NCBI GenBank assembly: GCA_011390385.1
Contig: JAABSN010000049.1
Coordinates: 1-20,024, forward strand
DNA length: 20,024 nucleotides
Direction: 5' to 3'
Source: Thioalkalivibrio nitratireducens
GTDB lineage: Bacteria; Pseudomonadota; Gammaproteobacteria; Ectothiorhodospirales; Ectothiorhodospiraceae
Below the pieces are notes generated by a model that was not told where the DNA came from, did not search any database, and saw only the letters and a list, made by a program, of their open reading frames with translations. The translations under genes were made by a program, and so were the position numbers. Below are positions 7,427-15,072 of the stretch, in pieces. The number at the start of each line of letters is the position of its first letter. Within the stretch, counting starts at the first letter, position 1.

Positions 7427-8715
7427 GCTGCAACCTCGATGGGCATGGTCCATGCGGAGCGCCCGGCGATCCAGGTTTCGGTGACATGGCCGGAAAAGCT
7501 CCAGCCCATGAATGGGGTGTTGGTGCCGGCACTCAGCCAGGTTTCCCGGCTGATCTCTGTGCGACCCTCCGGATCGAAAAGCACGAAGTCCGCGGGAGCA
7601 CCACGCGCCAGGCAGCCGCCACCGAGTCGCAGAATCGTGGCCGGACCCGACGTGACGCGGGCCAGGGCCTCGGCCAGTGTCAGCAGGCCGTCCTCGACCA
7701 GACGCAGGGTCAACGGCAGCAGGGTCTCCAGCGCGCTGATCCCCGGGCGGGTCTCGGCAAACGGGCCCAGTTTGCTGTCGCCTTCGTGGGGCTGGTGATC
7801 GGAACAGATTGCGGTAATGTCGCCGCGGGCGACTGCTTCGCGCAGTCCCTCGCGATCGCGCTGCGTGCGCAGTGGTGGAATCACGTGACAAAGGGGGTTG
7901 AAATCCGCGACATCCACTTCGGTCAGGAAAAGTTGGTGCGCGGCCACGTCGGCCGAGACCGGCAGGCCGTCAGCCCGTGCCTTGGCGATCATTTCGGCAG
8001 CGCGCCGGGTCGAAAGTCGGTTCACGTGTACACGGGCGCCGGTCTGCTCGATCAGTGCGAGGATCATGCCCAGTGCAGCCGTCTCCGCAGCTTCGGGGAT
8101 GCCGGGCAGGCCGAGCCGGGTCGAAACCGCGCCTTCATGGACGCAACCGGAGCCGGCAAGGGCGGCATCCTGGGCCGACAGCGCGACCATCAGGTCGAAG
8201 GTCGCCGCGTACTCCATGGCTCGCCGCAGCACCAGCGGGCTGGCCAAAGGTCGATGGGCATTGCTGACCGCGACCACTCCGGCGCGTTTGAGCGCGGCGA
8301 GTTCGGCGAGTTGTTCACCCTTGAGGCCGCGAGTCAGCGCCCCGATGGTGCGCACACGCACGCCGCAGGCCTGCTCGGCGCGACGCGCGATCAGTTCCAC
8401 CTCGGCGGGTGAATCCACCGGCGGGTCGGTATCCGGTGGCATCACCACGGTGGTGATACCTCCGCGCGCGGCCGCGAGTGTCTCGCTGGCAATGGTTGCC
8501 TTGTGTTCCTCCCCGGGTTCGCGCAGGTGGGCGGACAGGTCGATCAGGCCCGGGAACAGCCAGAGGCCAGAGGCGTCGATTCGCCGGCGCGGTTCGAAGC
8601 CCTCCGGGATCTCGCCCCGCGCAAGGATCTCGCTGCCCTGGATGCAGACCGGCGCCACTCGATCGAAGCCGCTGGCCGGGTCGATCACCCGGGCGTTCTC
8701 GATCAGGACACTCAT
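7423..8715 (-). CDS. pyrX: dihydroorotase-like, probably inactive PyrC' (aspartate transcarbamoylase partner)
   Basis: This 430-residue type I dihydroorotase-like protein lacks key active-site residues. The usual D-x-H-x-H metal motif reads DLSAH (59-63), with the first His replaced by Ser. The SDD region reads SNA (151-153), the H-x-E-D motif reads SAQD (180-183), and the H-x-x-H-x-S-T motif reads HVNRLST (230-236) with the ligand His replaced by Arg. SDHQPH (305-310) is retained. In Pseudomonas a catalytically dead PyrC' forms the dodecameric aspartate transcarbamoylase with PyrB, and this gene has the same position directly after pyrB. Hence I call it PyrX, a structural subunit; an active dihydroorotase should be encoded elsewhere. 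Start and stop both overlap neighbours as ATGA. Confidence 0.93.
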   Translation of the reverse strand: MSVLIENARVIDPASGFDRVAPVCIQGSEILARGEIPEGFEPRRRIDASGLWLFPGLIDLSAHLREPGEEHKATIASETLAAARGGITTVVMPPDTDPPVDSPAEVELIARRAEQACGVRVRTIGALTRGLKGEQLAELAALKRAGVVAVSNAHRPLASPLVLRRAMEYAATFDLMVALSAQDAALAGSGCVHEGAVSTRLGLPGIPEAAETAALGMILALIEQTGARVHVNRLSTRRAAEMIAKARADGLPVSADVAAHQLFLTEVDVADFNPLCHVIPPLRTQRDREGLREAVARGDITAICSDHQPHEGDSKLGPFAETRPGISALETLLPLTLRLVEDGLLTLAEALARVTSGPATILRLGGGCLARGAPADFVLFDPEGRTEISRETWLSAGTNTPFMGWSFSGHVTETWIAGRSAWTMPIEVAA

Positions 8716-9719
8716 GCGCTGCGGATTCCCATGGCCATGGACATGACCGCCATGCGCACCGCGATTCCGAACGTGACCTGGCGCAGGATCACCGACTGGG
8801 CGCCGTCCGCGACAGCGGAGTCGATTTCCACCCCTCGGTTTGCCGGGCCGGGATGCATCACCAGGCAGTCGGGTCTGGCCGTGAGCAGGCGCCGTTGGGT
8901 CAGACCGAAGAGCTGAAAATACTCGTGCTCGGAAGGCAGGTGCGCGTGTTCCATCCGTTCCCGCTGCAGGCGCAGCATGATCACCACGTCGACATCGTGC
9001 AGCCCATCCTCGAGATTGTGGAACACGTGCACGCCGAGATCCTCGACATGAGCCGGCAGCAGTGAGCGCGGCGCGACCACGCGGACCTCTCCGGCCTGGA
9101 GGATGTTCAAGGCATGAATCTGCGAGCGGGCGACCCTTGAATGCAGGATGTCTCCGACGATCGCGATCTTGAGTCGTGTGAAGTCGCCCTTGAACCGGCG
9201 AATGGTGAACATGTCCAGCAAGGCCTGCGTGGGATGGGCGTGACGACCATCGCCGGCATTCAGGACGCTGATTCCCGGTTCCACATGACGGGCCATGAAA
9301 TGGGCTGCTCCGCTCTGTTGATGCCGCACGACGAACATGTCCACGTTCATCGCCTCAATGTTGCGAAGGGTGTCCAGCAGGCTCTCACCCTTGGTGGCAG
9401 ACGAGGTGCTGACGTTGATGTTCAGGACGTCGGCAGAGAGCCGTTTGGCCGCCAGCTCGAAGGTCGTGCGGGTACGGGTGCTGGCCTCGAAAAAGAGGTT
9501 CACAATCGTCTTGCCGCGCAGCAGAGGGACCTTCTTGACGGCCTTTTCGTTCATGTTCGCGAAGGATTCGGCGTTGTCCAGAATTTCGGTCAGCAGTTCG
9601 CGGCTGAGACCCTCGATCGTCAGCAGGTGGCGCAACTGCCCGTCGGGGGTGAGCTGCAGGTCGTTGGGCAGAGGTCCGGGTTGCGGCAGGTGACTGGCAG
9701 GGAAGGCCTCCGTGATCAA
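8712..9719 (-). CDS. pyrB: aspartate carbamoyltransferase catalytic subunit
   Basis: PyrB condenses carbamoyl phosphate with aspartate to carbamoyl aspartate, the first committed step of pyrimidine synthesis. The 335-residue protein has the carbamoyl-phosphate loop [10 protein letters not shown] (about 79-88), SATKGES (107-113), HPTQALLD (162-169), LRLQRER (249-255) and [11 protein letters not shown] (289-299). A roughly 30-residue N-terminal extension precedes the catalytic domain, as in the Pseudomonas enzyme that pairs with PyrC'. No in-frame ATG fits; the start is TTG at 9719, 7 nt after GGAGG and overlapping the pyrR stop as TTGA. No pyrI is present, consistent with a PyrB-PyrX holoenzyme. 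Confidence 0.96.
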   Translation of the reverse strand: MITEAFPASHLPQPGPLPNDLQLTPDGQLRHLLTIEGLSRELLTEILDNAESFANMNEKAVKKVPLLRGKTIVNLFFEASTRTRTTFELAAKRLSADVLNINVSTSSATKGESLLDTLRNIEAMNVDMFVVRHQQSGAAHFMARHVEPGISVLNAGDGRHAHPTQALLDMFTIRRFKGDFTRLKIAIVGDILHSRVARSQIHALNILQAGEVRVVAPRSLLPAHVEDLGVHVFHNLEDGLHDVDVVIMLRLQRERMEHAHLPSEHEYFQLFGLTQRRLLTARPDCLVMHPGPANRGVEIDSAVADGAQSVILRQVTFGIAVRMAVMSMAMGIRSA

Positions 9720-10222
9720 GTCCCGTCCTCCAGTTGTACCCGCTCCAGGCGCAGCGGGTCAGGGCCGCGCAGCTTGATCTGCTCACCGGTCGCCAGCTCG
9801 AAATGGGCACCGACGATCGCAGCCTGGATCGGCAGTTCGCGTCCGTCTCGTTCCACCAGTACGGCCAGCGTGACCGAGGCCGGTCGGCCGTAGTCGAACA
9901 ACTCGTTCAATGCGGCACGGATCGTTCGCCCCGTGAAAAGCACATCGTCAACCAGCAGTACGTGCTCGTTGTCGAGTTCCTCGGGAAGCTCCGAGGGACG
10001 TACCTGTGGGTGCATGCCGATGCGCGAGAAATCGTCGCGGTAGAAACTGATGTCGAGCTTGCCCATCGGCCGGGTGTAGCCCATGCGTTTTCGCAGCGCT
10101 TCGGCAATCCAGACACCTCCCGAATGGATGCCGACCACAATCGGCTGATCGACACCGCGCTGTTCGAAGTGGTGCCGGGTCTGCCCGGCCATGCTGTCCA
10201 GAAGGGCGTTGATATCAGGCAT
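9716..10222 (-). CDS. pyrR: PyrR: pyrimidine operon regulator / uracil phosphoribosyltransferase
   Basis: PyrR is a phosphoribosyltransferase-fold protein that in Gram-positive bacteria binds pyr mRNA and also has uracil phosphoribosyltransferase activity. Here it is 168 residues with the family segment [18 protein letters not shown], the segment [10 protein letters not shown], and the PRPP-binding loop [20 protein letters not shown] (about 87-106). Length and motifs are normal. In gammaproteobacteria the gene sits just before pyrB as here, but its regulatory role is less well established than in Bacillus; no obvious PyrR-type attenuator is visible, and there is no leader because the ATG overlaps the ruvX end by 8 nt (10215-10222). 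Confidence 0.95.
   Translation of the reverse strand: MPDINALLDSMAGQTRHHFEQRGVDQPIVVGIHSGGVWIAEALRKRMGYTRPMGKLDISFYRDDFSRIGMHPQVRPSELPEELDNEHVLLVDDVLFTGRTIRAALNELFDYGRPASVTLAVLVERDGRELPIQAAIVGAHFELATGEQIKLRGPDPLRLERVQLEDGT
9727..9731 (-). promoter_or_regulatory. ribosome binding site that fixes the TTG start of pyrB
   Basis: On the minus strand GGAGG lies exactly 7 nt before the TTG at 9719, inside the 3' end of pyrR. Together with the TTGA overlap with the pyrR stop, this supports TTG as the true start of pyrB. Confidence 0.75.
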
Positions 10223-10616
10223 TGCGCGTGTTCTCCATTAACCAGCCTTCCAGAATGACGGCAGCGGCATGGGCATCGATTCCCGGATCGTTGCCGCGGC
10301 GACGGATTCGTTCGCGTCCAAGATGTGAACTCAACCGCTCGTCGGCCCAGTATACCGGCAGCCCGTGGACGCGGCCGAGCGTCTCGCCGAACGTCTGGAT
10401 GGCGGGGCCCAGCGTGGTCGGTTGACCGTCGGCGCGCGTGGGCCAACCGACGACAAATGCATCGGGTTGCCATTCCTTGACCAGCGTCTCTATGGCCGTG
10501 GCGGTATCCGCGCGGCCCGCAGGTACCGTGGCCAGACCGCGGGCGCTGCCGGTGATCTGGTCACCAATGGCGATACCCACGCGGCGTTCGCCATAATCGA
10601 AGGCCATCAGCCGCAC
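10215..10616 (-). CDS. ruvX: RuvX/YqgF family putative pre-16S rRNA nuclease
   Basis: YqgF/RuvX has an RNase H-like (RuvC-type) fold and is linked to maturation of the 16S rRNA 5' end. Catalytic-type acidic residues appear in the N-terminal LMAFDYGERRVGIAIGD, in the central VYWADERLSS, and in the C-terminal DAHAAAVILEGWL. The product is 133 residues from a GTG at 10616, which lies 2 nt after the yqgE stop and yields the usual short first strand (MRLMAFDYG). The frame is open further upstream inside yqgE, but that part is not family-like. An ATG at 10607 would shorten the first strand. No strong ribosome binding site is seen, so coupling to yqgE is likely. Confidence 0.92.
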   Translation of the reverse strand: MRLMAFDYGERRVGIAIGDQITGSARGLATVPAGRADTATAIETLVKEWQPDAFVVGWPTRADGQPTTLGPAIQTFGETLGRVHGLPVYWADERLSSHLGRERIRRRGNDPGIDAHAAAVILEGWLMENTRNA

Positions 10617-10618
10617 GC

Positions 10619-11197
10619 TCAGGCGTGCCCGGCGGCCTGGCTGATCAGATTCATGTCGATGCCGATGAGCTGCGCCGCTGCGTTCCATCGCTCGTCAGGG
10701 GGCAAGGAGAAGAGGATCGATTGGCTGGCGGGACCCACCAGCCAGGCGTTCTCCCCGATTTCCGCCTCCAGCTGGCCCGGTCCCCAGCCGGCATAGCCAA
10801 GAACCACGAGCGCCTGTGCGGGTCCGCGATTCAGTGCCATGGCTTCGAGAATGTCGCGTGAAGTCGTGAGCCCCAGATCGTTGGACAGTTGACGAGTCCC
10901 GTGCCATTCGGATTTGCCCGAGTGCAGCACGAAGCCATGTTCGGGCTGCACGGGGCCGCCTCGAAACACCCGCTGATCCGCTGCACCGGCGATCGGTTCG
11001 ATATTCAGTTGGCGCAGCATTTGCTGCAGGGTCAGTTCAATGGGCTGGTTGATCACCAGTCCCATCGCCCCTTCGTCACCATGCTCGCAGATGTAGGTCA
11101 CCGAATGATCGAAGTAGCCATCCTGCAGGCTCGGCATCGCGATCAGGAAGTGATCGCGCAGTCCTTCGGACGCTATCGTGGATGTGGAATCGACCAT
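10619..11197 (-). CDS. yqgE: YqgE/AlgH family protein
   Basis: This 192-residue protein has the YqgE/AlgH (DUF179) pattern: HFLIAMPSLQDGYFDHSVTY, ICEHGDEGAMGLVINQP, VFRGGPVQPEHGFVLH and VVLGYAGWGPGQLEAEI. Some members were named AlgH for a link with alginate regulation in Pseudomonas, but the biochemical function is unknown. It is almost always found with ruvX, as here. The ATG at 11197 yields a normal length. A 65 nt gap separates it from tonB; a possible promoter lies there. Confidence 0.95.
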   Translation of the reverse strand: MVDSTSTIASEGLRDHFLIAMPSLQDGYFDHSVTYICEHGDEGAMGLVINQPIELTLQQMLRQLNIEPIAGAADQRVFRGGPVQPEHGFVLHSGKSEWHGTRQLSNDLGLTTSRDILEAMALNRGPAQALVVLGYAGWGPGQLEAEIGENAWLVGPASQSILFSLPPDERWNAAAQLIGIDMNLISQAAGHA

Positions 11198-11203
11198 GAT
11201 TGA

Positions 11204-11232
11204 AGTATCAGCCGATGGCGCCGAGGCTGCAA
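11204..11232 (-). promoter_or_regulatory. possible internal promoter before yqgE
   Basis: On the minus strand TTGCAG (11232-11227) and GATACT (11209-11204) are separated by exactly 17 nt, a plausible but weak sigma-70 pair (3/6 and 4/6 matches). The -10 box ends 6 nt before the yqgE ATG, so transcription from it would be nearly leaderless. It could let yqgE-ruvX-pyr be expressed apart from the upstream genes. Confidence 0.25.
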
Positions 11233-11262
11233 GGGAGAGATCGATTTTTCACGGTTCGGGTC

Positions 11263-12147
11263 TTATCGTCCCCGCTCGACCCGATCGCGACGGAATGCCC
11301 AGGTGCGGGTGATGACCAGATGGTCGTATTTCTCGCGCATGCTGTCGGTGAATGGCGCAAATGGTTGCGCAAGTTCGACGATCCGGATCGCGGCCTGGTC
11401 AAGGATCGGCTCGCCCGAGCTCTGTGCGATGGCAATTTCCTGGAGTTCACCCTCGGCATCGAGTCGTACTGAAAGGATCAGTGAACCGGAAAGGCTGCGC
11501 CGGCGTGCCTCGTCGGGGTAGTTCAGGTTGCCGATCCGCTCCACTTTGCGGATCCAGGCCTCGAGGTAGGCGGCCTCCGGGGCGGCACGCGCCGACAGGG
11601 TATCCAGATAGAGGGTGCGTGTCGCTCGAGACATCAGGGGCTGTGCGTCCCCCGGGGCTGCCCGCGCCGCCTCCAGGCCCCTGGCCATCAGTGTCGCCGC
11701 GGAGGGTTGCGGGACAGCAACGGGGGGTTCGGCGGGCAGGGTCTCGCGCTGCTGTGGCACTGGTGCGGTTTCATCGGCTCCGGTGGTCACCGGGACCGGC
11801 TCCGGTTCGGCCGGGGCCTCTGCCGGTGGCGTTGTTGCGATCGCCTCCGTACCCGGTTCGGCTGGCACCGTCAGCGGCTCCGGGCTGCGGGCGATCCGAT
11901 CCTCCTCTGCTTCACCGCTGGCGATCTGGCTGTCGGTGGCAATGTGTTCAGCGACTTCCGGCTCAGCCGAGGGATCGGGTGCGTCGACCCAGGTGACATC
12001 GAGGGCTGTGTGGTCAGCGTGTTCGACCGGAATGATCTCGAAACCGACGCCCAGGATGACCAGCGCGTGCAATACCAGGGCAAGGAACAGGGTCAGGCCA
12101 AGCCTGCTGCCATCATCCGGTTCGTTTTGTGCGAAGGTCGCGGACAT
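11263..12147 (-). CDS. tonB: TonB family energy-transducing protein
   Basis: TonB proteins span the inner membrane and the periplasm. From the ATG at 12147 the protein is 294 residues: a short cytoplasmic start, one membrane anchor (about residues 16-36, LGLTLFLALVLHALVILGVG), a long acidic Pro/Ala/Glu-rich linker to about residue 165, and a C-terminal TonB domain with LNYPDEARRRSLSGSLILSV and a following region ending near the stop. An in-frame TTG at 12171 would add 8 residues; neither start has a clear ribosome binding site. The gene overlaps the Gx gene end by 35 nt. The syntenic Pseudomonas gene (tonB3) has been linked to twitching motility rather than iron uptake; no ExbB/ExbD genes are nearby. 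Transfer of that role to this protein is inference. Confidence 0.88.
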   Translation of the reverse strand: MSATFAQNEPDDGSRLGLTLFLALVLHALVILGVGFEIIPVEHADHTALDVTWVDAPDPSAEPEVAEHIATDSQIASGEAEEDRIARSPEPLTVPAEPGTEAIATTPPAEAPAEPEPVPVTTGADETAPVPQQRETLPAEPPVAVPQPSAATLMARGLEAARAAPGDAQPLMSRATRTLYLDTLSARAAPEAAYLEAWIRKVERIGNLNYPDEARRRSLSGSLILSVRLDAEGELQEIAIAQSSGEPILDQAAIRIVELAQPFAPFTDSMREKYDHLVITRTWAFRRDRVERGR

Positions 12148-12652
12148 GTTGCTGGATGCGTGAGTCTGCAAGCACCGAAGTCGCCAGTATACCTGTGACC
12201 GCGCCGGTAATCAGGGCTGCAGATAGCAGCGGCGGCAGTAGCATCGGCAACTGGGGATGGGGAATGATCAGGGACCAGGCGAACACGAACTGGCCCAGGG
12301 TGTGAAACATGGCCGCGGTCACTGCAAGGCCCAGTGCACTGATATGCCGCGGAAAAAACCGGTGCAACGGGGCGAGCACCGCGAATGCGGTCAACGCCCC
12401 TGTCAGTGACAACCAGAACCCCGGGCTCAACAGCGTTCCCAGAAGGAGGCTCGCGCCAACGACGCGGAGAAGAGTGACCGCGAGTGCCGCTCGCCAGCCC
12501 AGTGTCACCAGCGCGACGAGCGTGATTACATTCGCCAGCCCTGGCTTGATTCCGGGTATCGGGCTGGGAATCGCCGCCTCGATCAGTTGCAGCCCGATCG
12601 CCAGGGCGGCCAAAGCGGCAATACGGTGATCTGCTGTTTCCGATTGGTGCAT
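12113..12652 (-). CDS. Gx transporter family / heptaprenyl diphosphate synthase component I-like membrane protein
   Basis: This 179-residue, very hydrophobic protein has about five membrane segments. The hallmark PSPIPGIKPGLANVITLVAL (about 29-48) is typical of the family annotated as Gx transporter or heptaprenyl diphosphate synthase component I (PF07456). The fold resembles small substrate-binding membrane subunits of vitamin transporters, and the enzyme name is probably misleading. Members often neighbour genes for NusG-II proteins and ApbE, exactly as here, suggesting a role in quinone or flavin metabolism at the membrane. The start lies 10 nt after the NusG-II gene, and the 3' end overlaps tonB. 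The substrate cannot be told from sequence. Confidence 0.85.
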   Translation of the reverse strand: MHQSETADHRIAALAALAIGLQLIEAAIPSPIPGIKPGLANVITLVALVTLGWRAALAVTLLRVVGASLLLGTLLSPGFWLSLTGALTAFAVLAPLHRFFPRHISALGLAVTAAMFHTLGQFVFAWSLIIPHPQLPMLLPPLLSAALITGAVTGILATSVLADSRIQQHVRDLRTKRTG

Positions 12653-12662
12653 CGTCAGCTGA

Positions 12663-13034
12663 TCAGTAATGCATGCTGTCGAAATGGGTCCCGGAGCCGC
12701 GGACCTGTAATACCAATCGGTTGGGTAGACTCACAGCCATGTCGCCATGCCGTTCCAGCCAGCCAGCAGCCTCGCAGATGCCATTACTGCCGGGTGAGCG
12801 CAGGCAGCGCGCCTTTCGCTGCCGGATCTCGATCTCGGTGGTGCCGGCCACGCCGTTGATTTCGACAAGACGGTCCTCGTCGAGCCGGTATTTTCGGGGT
12901 TCGTTCCCGGCCTGAGTGACGACGAGATGTGTGGGCTCCTCGCCAGGGGAGTATGCAAGCGTAAACGCCGTGGCGACCAAGGTGGTGGCCAGACCGATGG
13001 CCAGCGCGTCCCCCCAGCGAACGCTGGCGATCAT
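12663..13034 (-). CDS. membrane-anchored NusG domain II protein
   Basis: This 123-residue protein has an N-terminal signal anchor (about residues 9-28, DALAIGLATTLVATAFTLAY), then a small extracytoplasmic domain of the NusG-II type (PF07009). Family marks are two cysteines (C77 in KARCLRS, C87 in NGICEAAGWL), the GW pair (91-92) and SLPNRLVLQV (about 102-111). The domain is named for similarity to an insert in some NusG proteins; its function is not established and it is not a transcription factor here. The two cysteines could be redox-active or bind a cofactor. The start overlaps the apbE stop as ATGA (13031-13034), and Gx follows 10 nt later. Confidence 0.85.
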   Translation of the reverse strand: MIASVRWGDALAIGLATTLVATAFTLAYSPGEEPTHLVVTQAGNEPRKYRLDEDRLVEINGVAGTTEIEIRQRKARCLRSPGSNGICEAAGWLERHGDMAVSLPNRLVLQVRGSGTHFDSMHY

Positions 13035-14119
13035 CGGTCGCCCGGGACGTTCCCGGCCTGCTCATCACGAATCCGATGCGGCACATCACCCTGGAACGCC
13101 ACTCGGTCAGCCATGCCTGGAGTCAGTTCCACTGAACCGTCGGACAGGACCACCAGTGCATTGTCCACGCCGATGCGTCGGGCATGTGTTGGCCAGTCCT
13201 GCGGTCCGGCAATCATCAGGGTCGTGGCTGCCGCATCGGCGAGGACGGGGTCGGCATGCAGAACGGTTGCTGCGGCGAGGCCACGACTCGGCTGGCCGGT
13301 GCGCGGATCGATCACATGATGAATGCGCTGCCCTTCCCAATCGTAGCCGCGTTCATAATCCCCGGAAGTGAACAGCGCCTCGCCGGATCCCAGTTCGATG
13401 CTGGCCAACACGCCCGCGCGCCGGGGATGACGGACACCGATGCGCCACGGGCGCATGTCTGGTTGCCCTCGTGTCATCAGGTCGCCTCCAGCGTTCACGA
13501 TTGCATGTTCAACGCCCAGATCGGCGAGTAACCCCAGACTGCGCGCGACGGCGAATCCCTTGGCCAGGCCACCGAAGTCCAGCTGCAACTCCGGGTGACG
13601 ACCGCGCAGCCGGACTCCGTTGCGCTCGATGTCGGCCATCCTCGGCGGGTCGTCGATCAGGGCTTTCACTTCCTCCGGGTCCGGCGGTGGTCCTGCCGCC
13701 TCGTCCTGGTGAAAGCCCCAGGCGGCAATCAGGCGCCCCATCGCGGGGTTGAACAGGCCACCGGTCTTCAGCTCCAGAGCCTGTCCGTATTCGATCAGCG
13801 GTAGCACCGACGGCGGCGCGTTGAACTCTCCCCCAGTGGCCAGCAGTTGGTTCGTGCGCTCGAGCGGGCCGGGTTCCCAGGCATGCCAGGAGGCGTGCAT
13901 GATCTCGAGATCCTTGCTCAGCTCTGCCTCGATCCGCGCCAGATCGTGCTTTCCGGCTGGATACAGGGTGATATCGACGAGGGTGCCGAAGGTCTGGAAC
14001 GTCAAACGGTCGGTTTCCACCTGACGATCGCAGGCAACGAGGAGTGCAAACAGCAGCACCGCAAGTGATACTCGTACCGTCCCATGTATCAAGGGAGGCC
14101 GGTGAGGCACCTTCGTCAT
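13031..14119 (-). CDS. apbE: FAD:protein FMN transferase, lipoprotein
   Basis: ApbE moves FMN from FAD onto a threonine or serine of target proteins outside the cytoplasm. The 362-residue protein carries a lipoprotein signal peptide ending in the lipobox L-V-A-C (C30), so it is likely anchored in the envelope. Family motifs are QTFGTLVDITLYP, LFNPAMGRLIAAWGF, LQLDFGGLAKGFAVARSL, AIVNAGGDLMTRG, HHVIDPRTGQPSRG and ADAAATTLMIAG. The length is normal. The ATG at 14119 overlaps the gshB stop as ATGA. I see no clear flavinylation motif (D-x-x-[ST]-G-A-T) in the neighbouring products, so its target is probably encoded elsewhere, for example an Nqr or Rnf complex. Confidence 0.95.
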   Translation of the reverse strand: MTKVPHRPPLIHGTVRVSLAVLLFALLVACDRQVETDRLTFQTFGTLVDITLYPAGKHDLARIEAELSKDLEIMHASWHAWEPGPLERTNQLLATGGEFNAPPSVLPLIEYGQALELKTGGLFNPAMGRLIAAWGFHQDEAAGPPPDPEEVKALIDDPPRMADIERNGVRLRGRHPELQLDFGGLAKGFAVARSLGLLADLGVEHAIVNAGGDLMTRGQPDMRPWRIGVRHPRRAGVLASIELGSGEALFTSGDYERGYDWEGQRIHHVIDPRTGQPSRGLAAATVLHADPVLADAAATTLMIAGPQDWPTHARRIGVDNALVVLSDGSVELTPGMADRVAFQGDVPHRIRDEQAGNVPGDR

Positions 14120-15072
14120 GCTGCGCCGCTTGTTTCCAGGTAGTCAATGAACCGGCCGGCGATGTCGAGATCACGGGCCTTGTCGAGTTCGCGAATTCCG
14201 GTCGGGCTGGTGACGTTGATCTCGGTCAGATAGTCGCCGATAACGTCGATACCGACGAATTCGAGACCCCGGGAACGCAGTTCGGGGGCCAGTTGCGCAC
14301 AGATCCAGCGGTCGCGCTCGGTCAGCGGGACCGCCTCGCCGTGTCCGCCGGCGGCCAGGTTGGCGCGCGATTCGCCCGCCGCCGGTATGCGCGCCAGCGC
14401 GTAGTCGATCGGGTCGCCGTGGATCAGGATGATGCGCTTGTCGCCCTGCTGATACTCGGGCAGGAACCGCTGGGCGATGACCGTGCGCTGGTCGAACTGC
14501 GTCATCAGTTCCAGAATCACGGAGATATTGGGGTCGCCGAGGTCCACACGGAAGACCGAGGCGCCGCCCATCCCGTCCATGGGTTTGACGACGATGCGCT
14601 CCTCCTGGGCCAGAAAGGCGCGGATGCGGGCCCGGTCCCGGGTGATCAGCGTTGGCGGACAGCACTGCGGGAAGTGCGCCGTAAAGGCCTTTTCATTGAC
14701 GTCGCGCAGTGCACCGGGCCGGTTCACGACCCGGACTCCGTCGCGTTCGGCAAGTTCGAGGATGTACGTCGCGTACACGTACTCGAGGTCGAATGGCGGA
14801 TCCTTGCGCATCAGAACGACATCGAATCGCGTCATCGGCCCTTCGACGGCGGCCTCGAGGGAATGGAAATCCTCGGACTGGTCGCGAACGGCGACGAGCC
14901 GGCTGCGGGCATGGGCGATCCCGTCCGCGATCCAGAGATCGGCAAGCTCGATATAATGTGCGCGATGCCCTTTGCGGGCCATGGCGAGCAGCATGGCAAG
15001 CGTCGAGTCCTTCGCGGGTTTGATCGCGTGAATCGGGTCCATCACCACTGCGATGTCAAGCGGTTCGGGCAT
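14116..15072 (-). CDS. gshB: glutathione synthetase
   Basis: GshB joins gamma-glutamylcysteine and glycine with ATP to make glutathione, in the cytoplasm. The 318-residue ATP-grasp protein begins with LDIAVVMDPIHAIKPAKDST and shows VLMRKDPPFDLEYVYATYIL, the ATP-binding RIVVKPMDGMGGASVFRV, and the metal-binding end FVGIDVIGDYLTEINVTSPT followed by GIREL. All are typical. The frame is open 165 codons upstream, but that part is non-family, so I chose the ATG at 15072, with AAGGAG about 10 nt upstream. It is the first gene of the 11-gene unit and is divergent from the FimL/ChpA-like gene. The gshB-tonB-yqgE order is as in Pseudomonas except for the inserted apbE, NusG-II and Gx genes. Confidence 0.97.
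   Translation of the reverse strand: MPEPLDIAVVMDPIHAIKPAKDSTLAMLLAMARKGHRAHYIELADLWIADGIAHARSRLVAVRDQSEDFHSLEAAVEGPMTRFDVVLMRKDPPFDLEYVYATYILELAERDGVRVVNRPGALRDVNEKAFTAHFPQCCPPTLITRDRARIRAFLAQEERIVVKPMDGMGGASVFRVDLGDPNISVILELMTQFDQRTVIAQRFLPEYQQGDKRIILIHGDPIDYALARIPAAGESRANLAAGGHGEAVPLTERDRWICAQLAPELRSRGLEFVGIDVIGDYLTEINVTSPTGIRELDKARDLDIAGRFIDYLETSGAA

Noticed and set aside
7427..7891. N-terminal extension of pyrK into pyrX
   Set aside because: It is an antisense-free shift frame of pyrX; the ATG at 7426 with its ATGA overlap and normal PyrK length is preferred.
7898..8746. 282-residue plus-strand open frame opposite pyrX
   Set aside because: It is antisense to a clear gene and rich in Arg, Ser and Ala as expected for a shadow frame in GC-rich DNA.
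10617..10688. N-terminal extension of ruvX into yqgE
   Set aside because: The extra residues are out-of-frame yqgE sequence; YqgF proteins start just before the FDxG motif.
12148..12171. TTG start for tonB at 12171
   Set aside because: The ATG at 12147 is more usual and needs less overlap with the Gx gene; neither has a clear ribosome binding site, so the choice is not certain.
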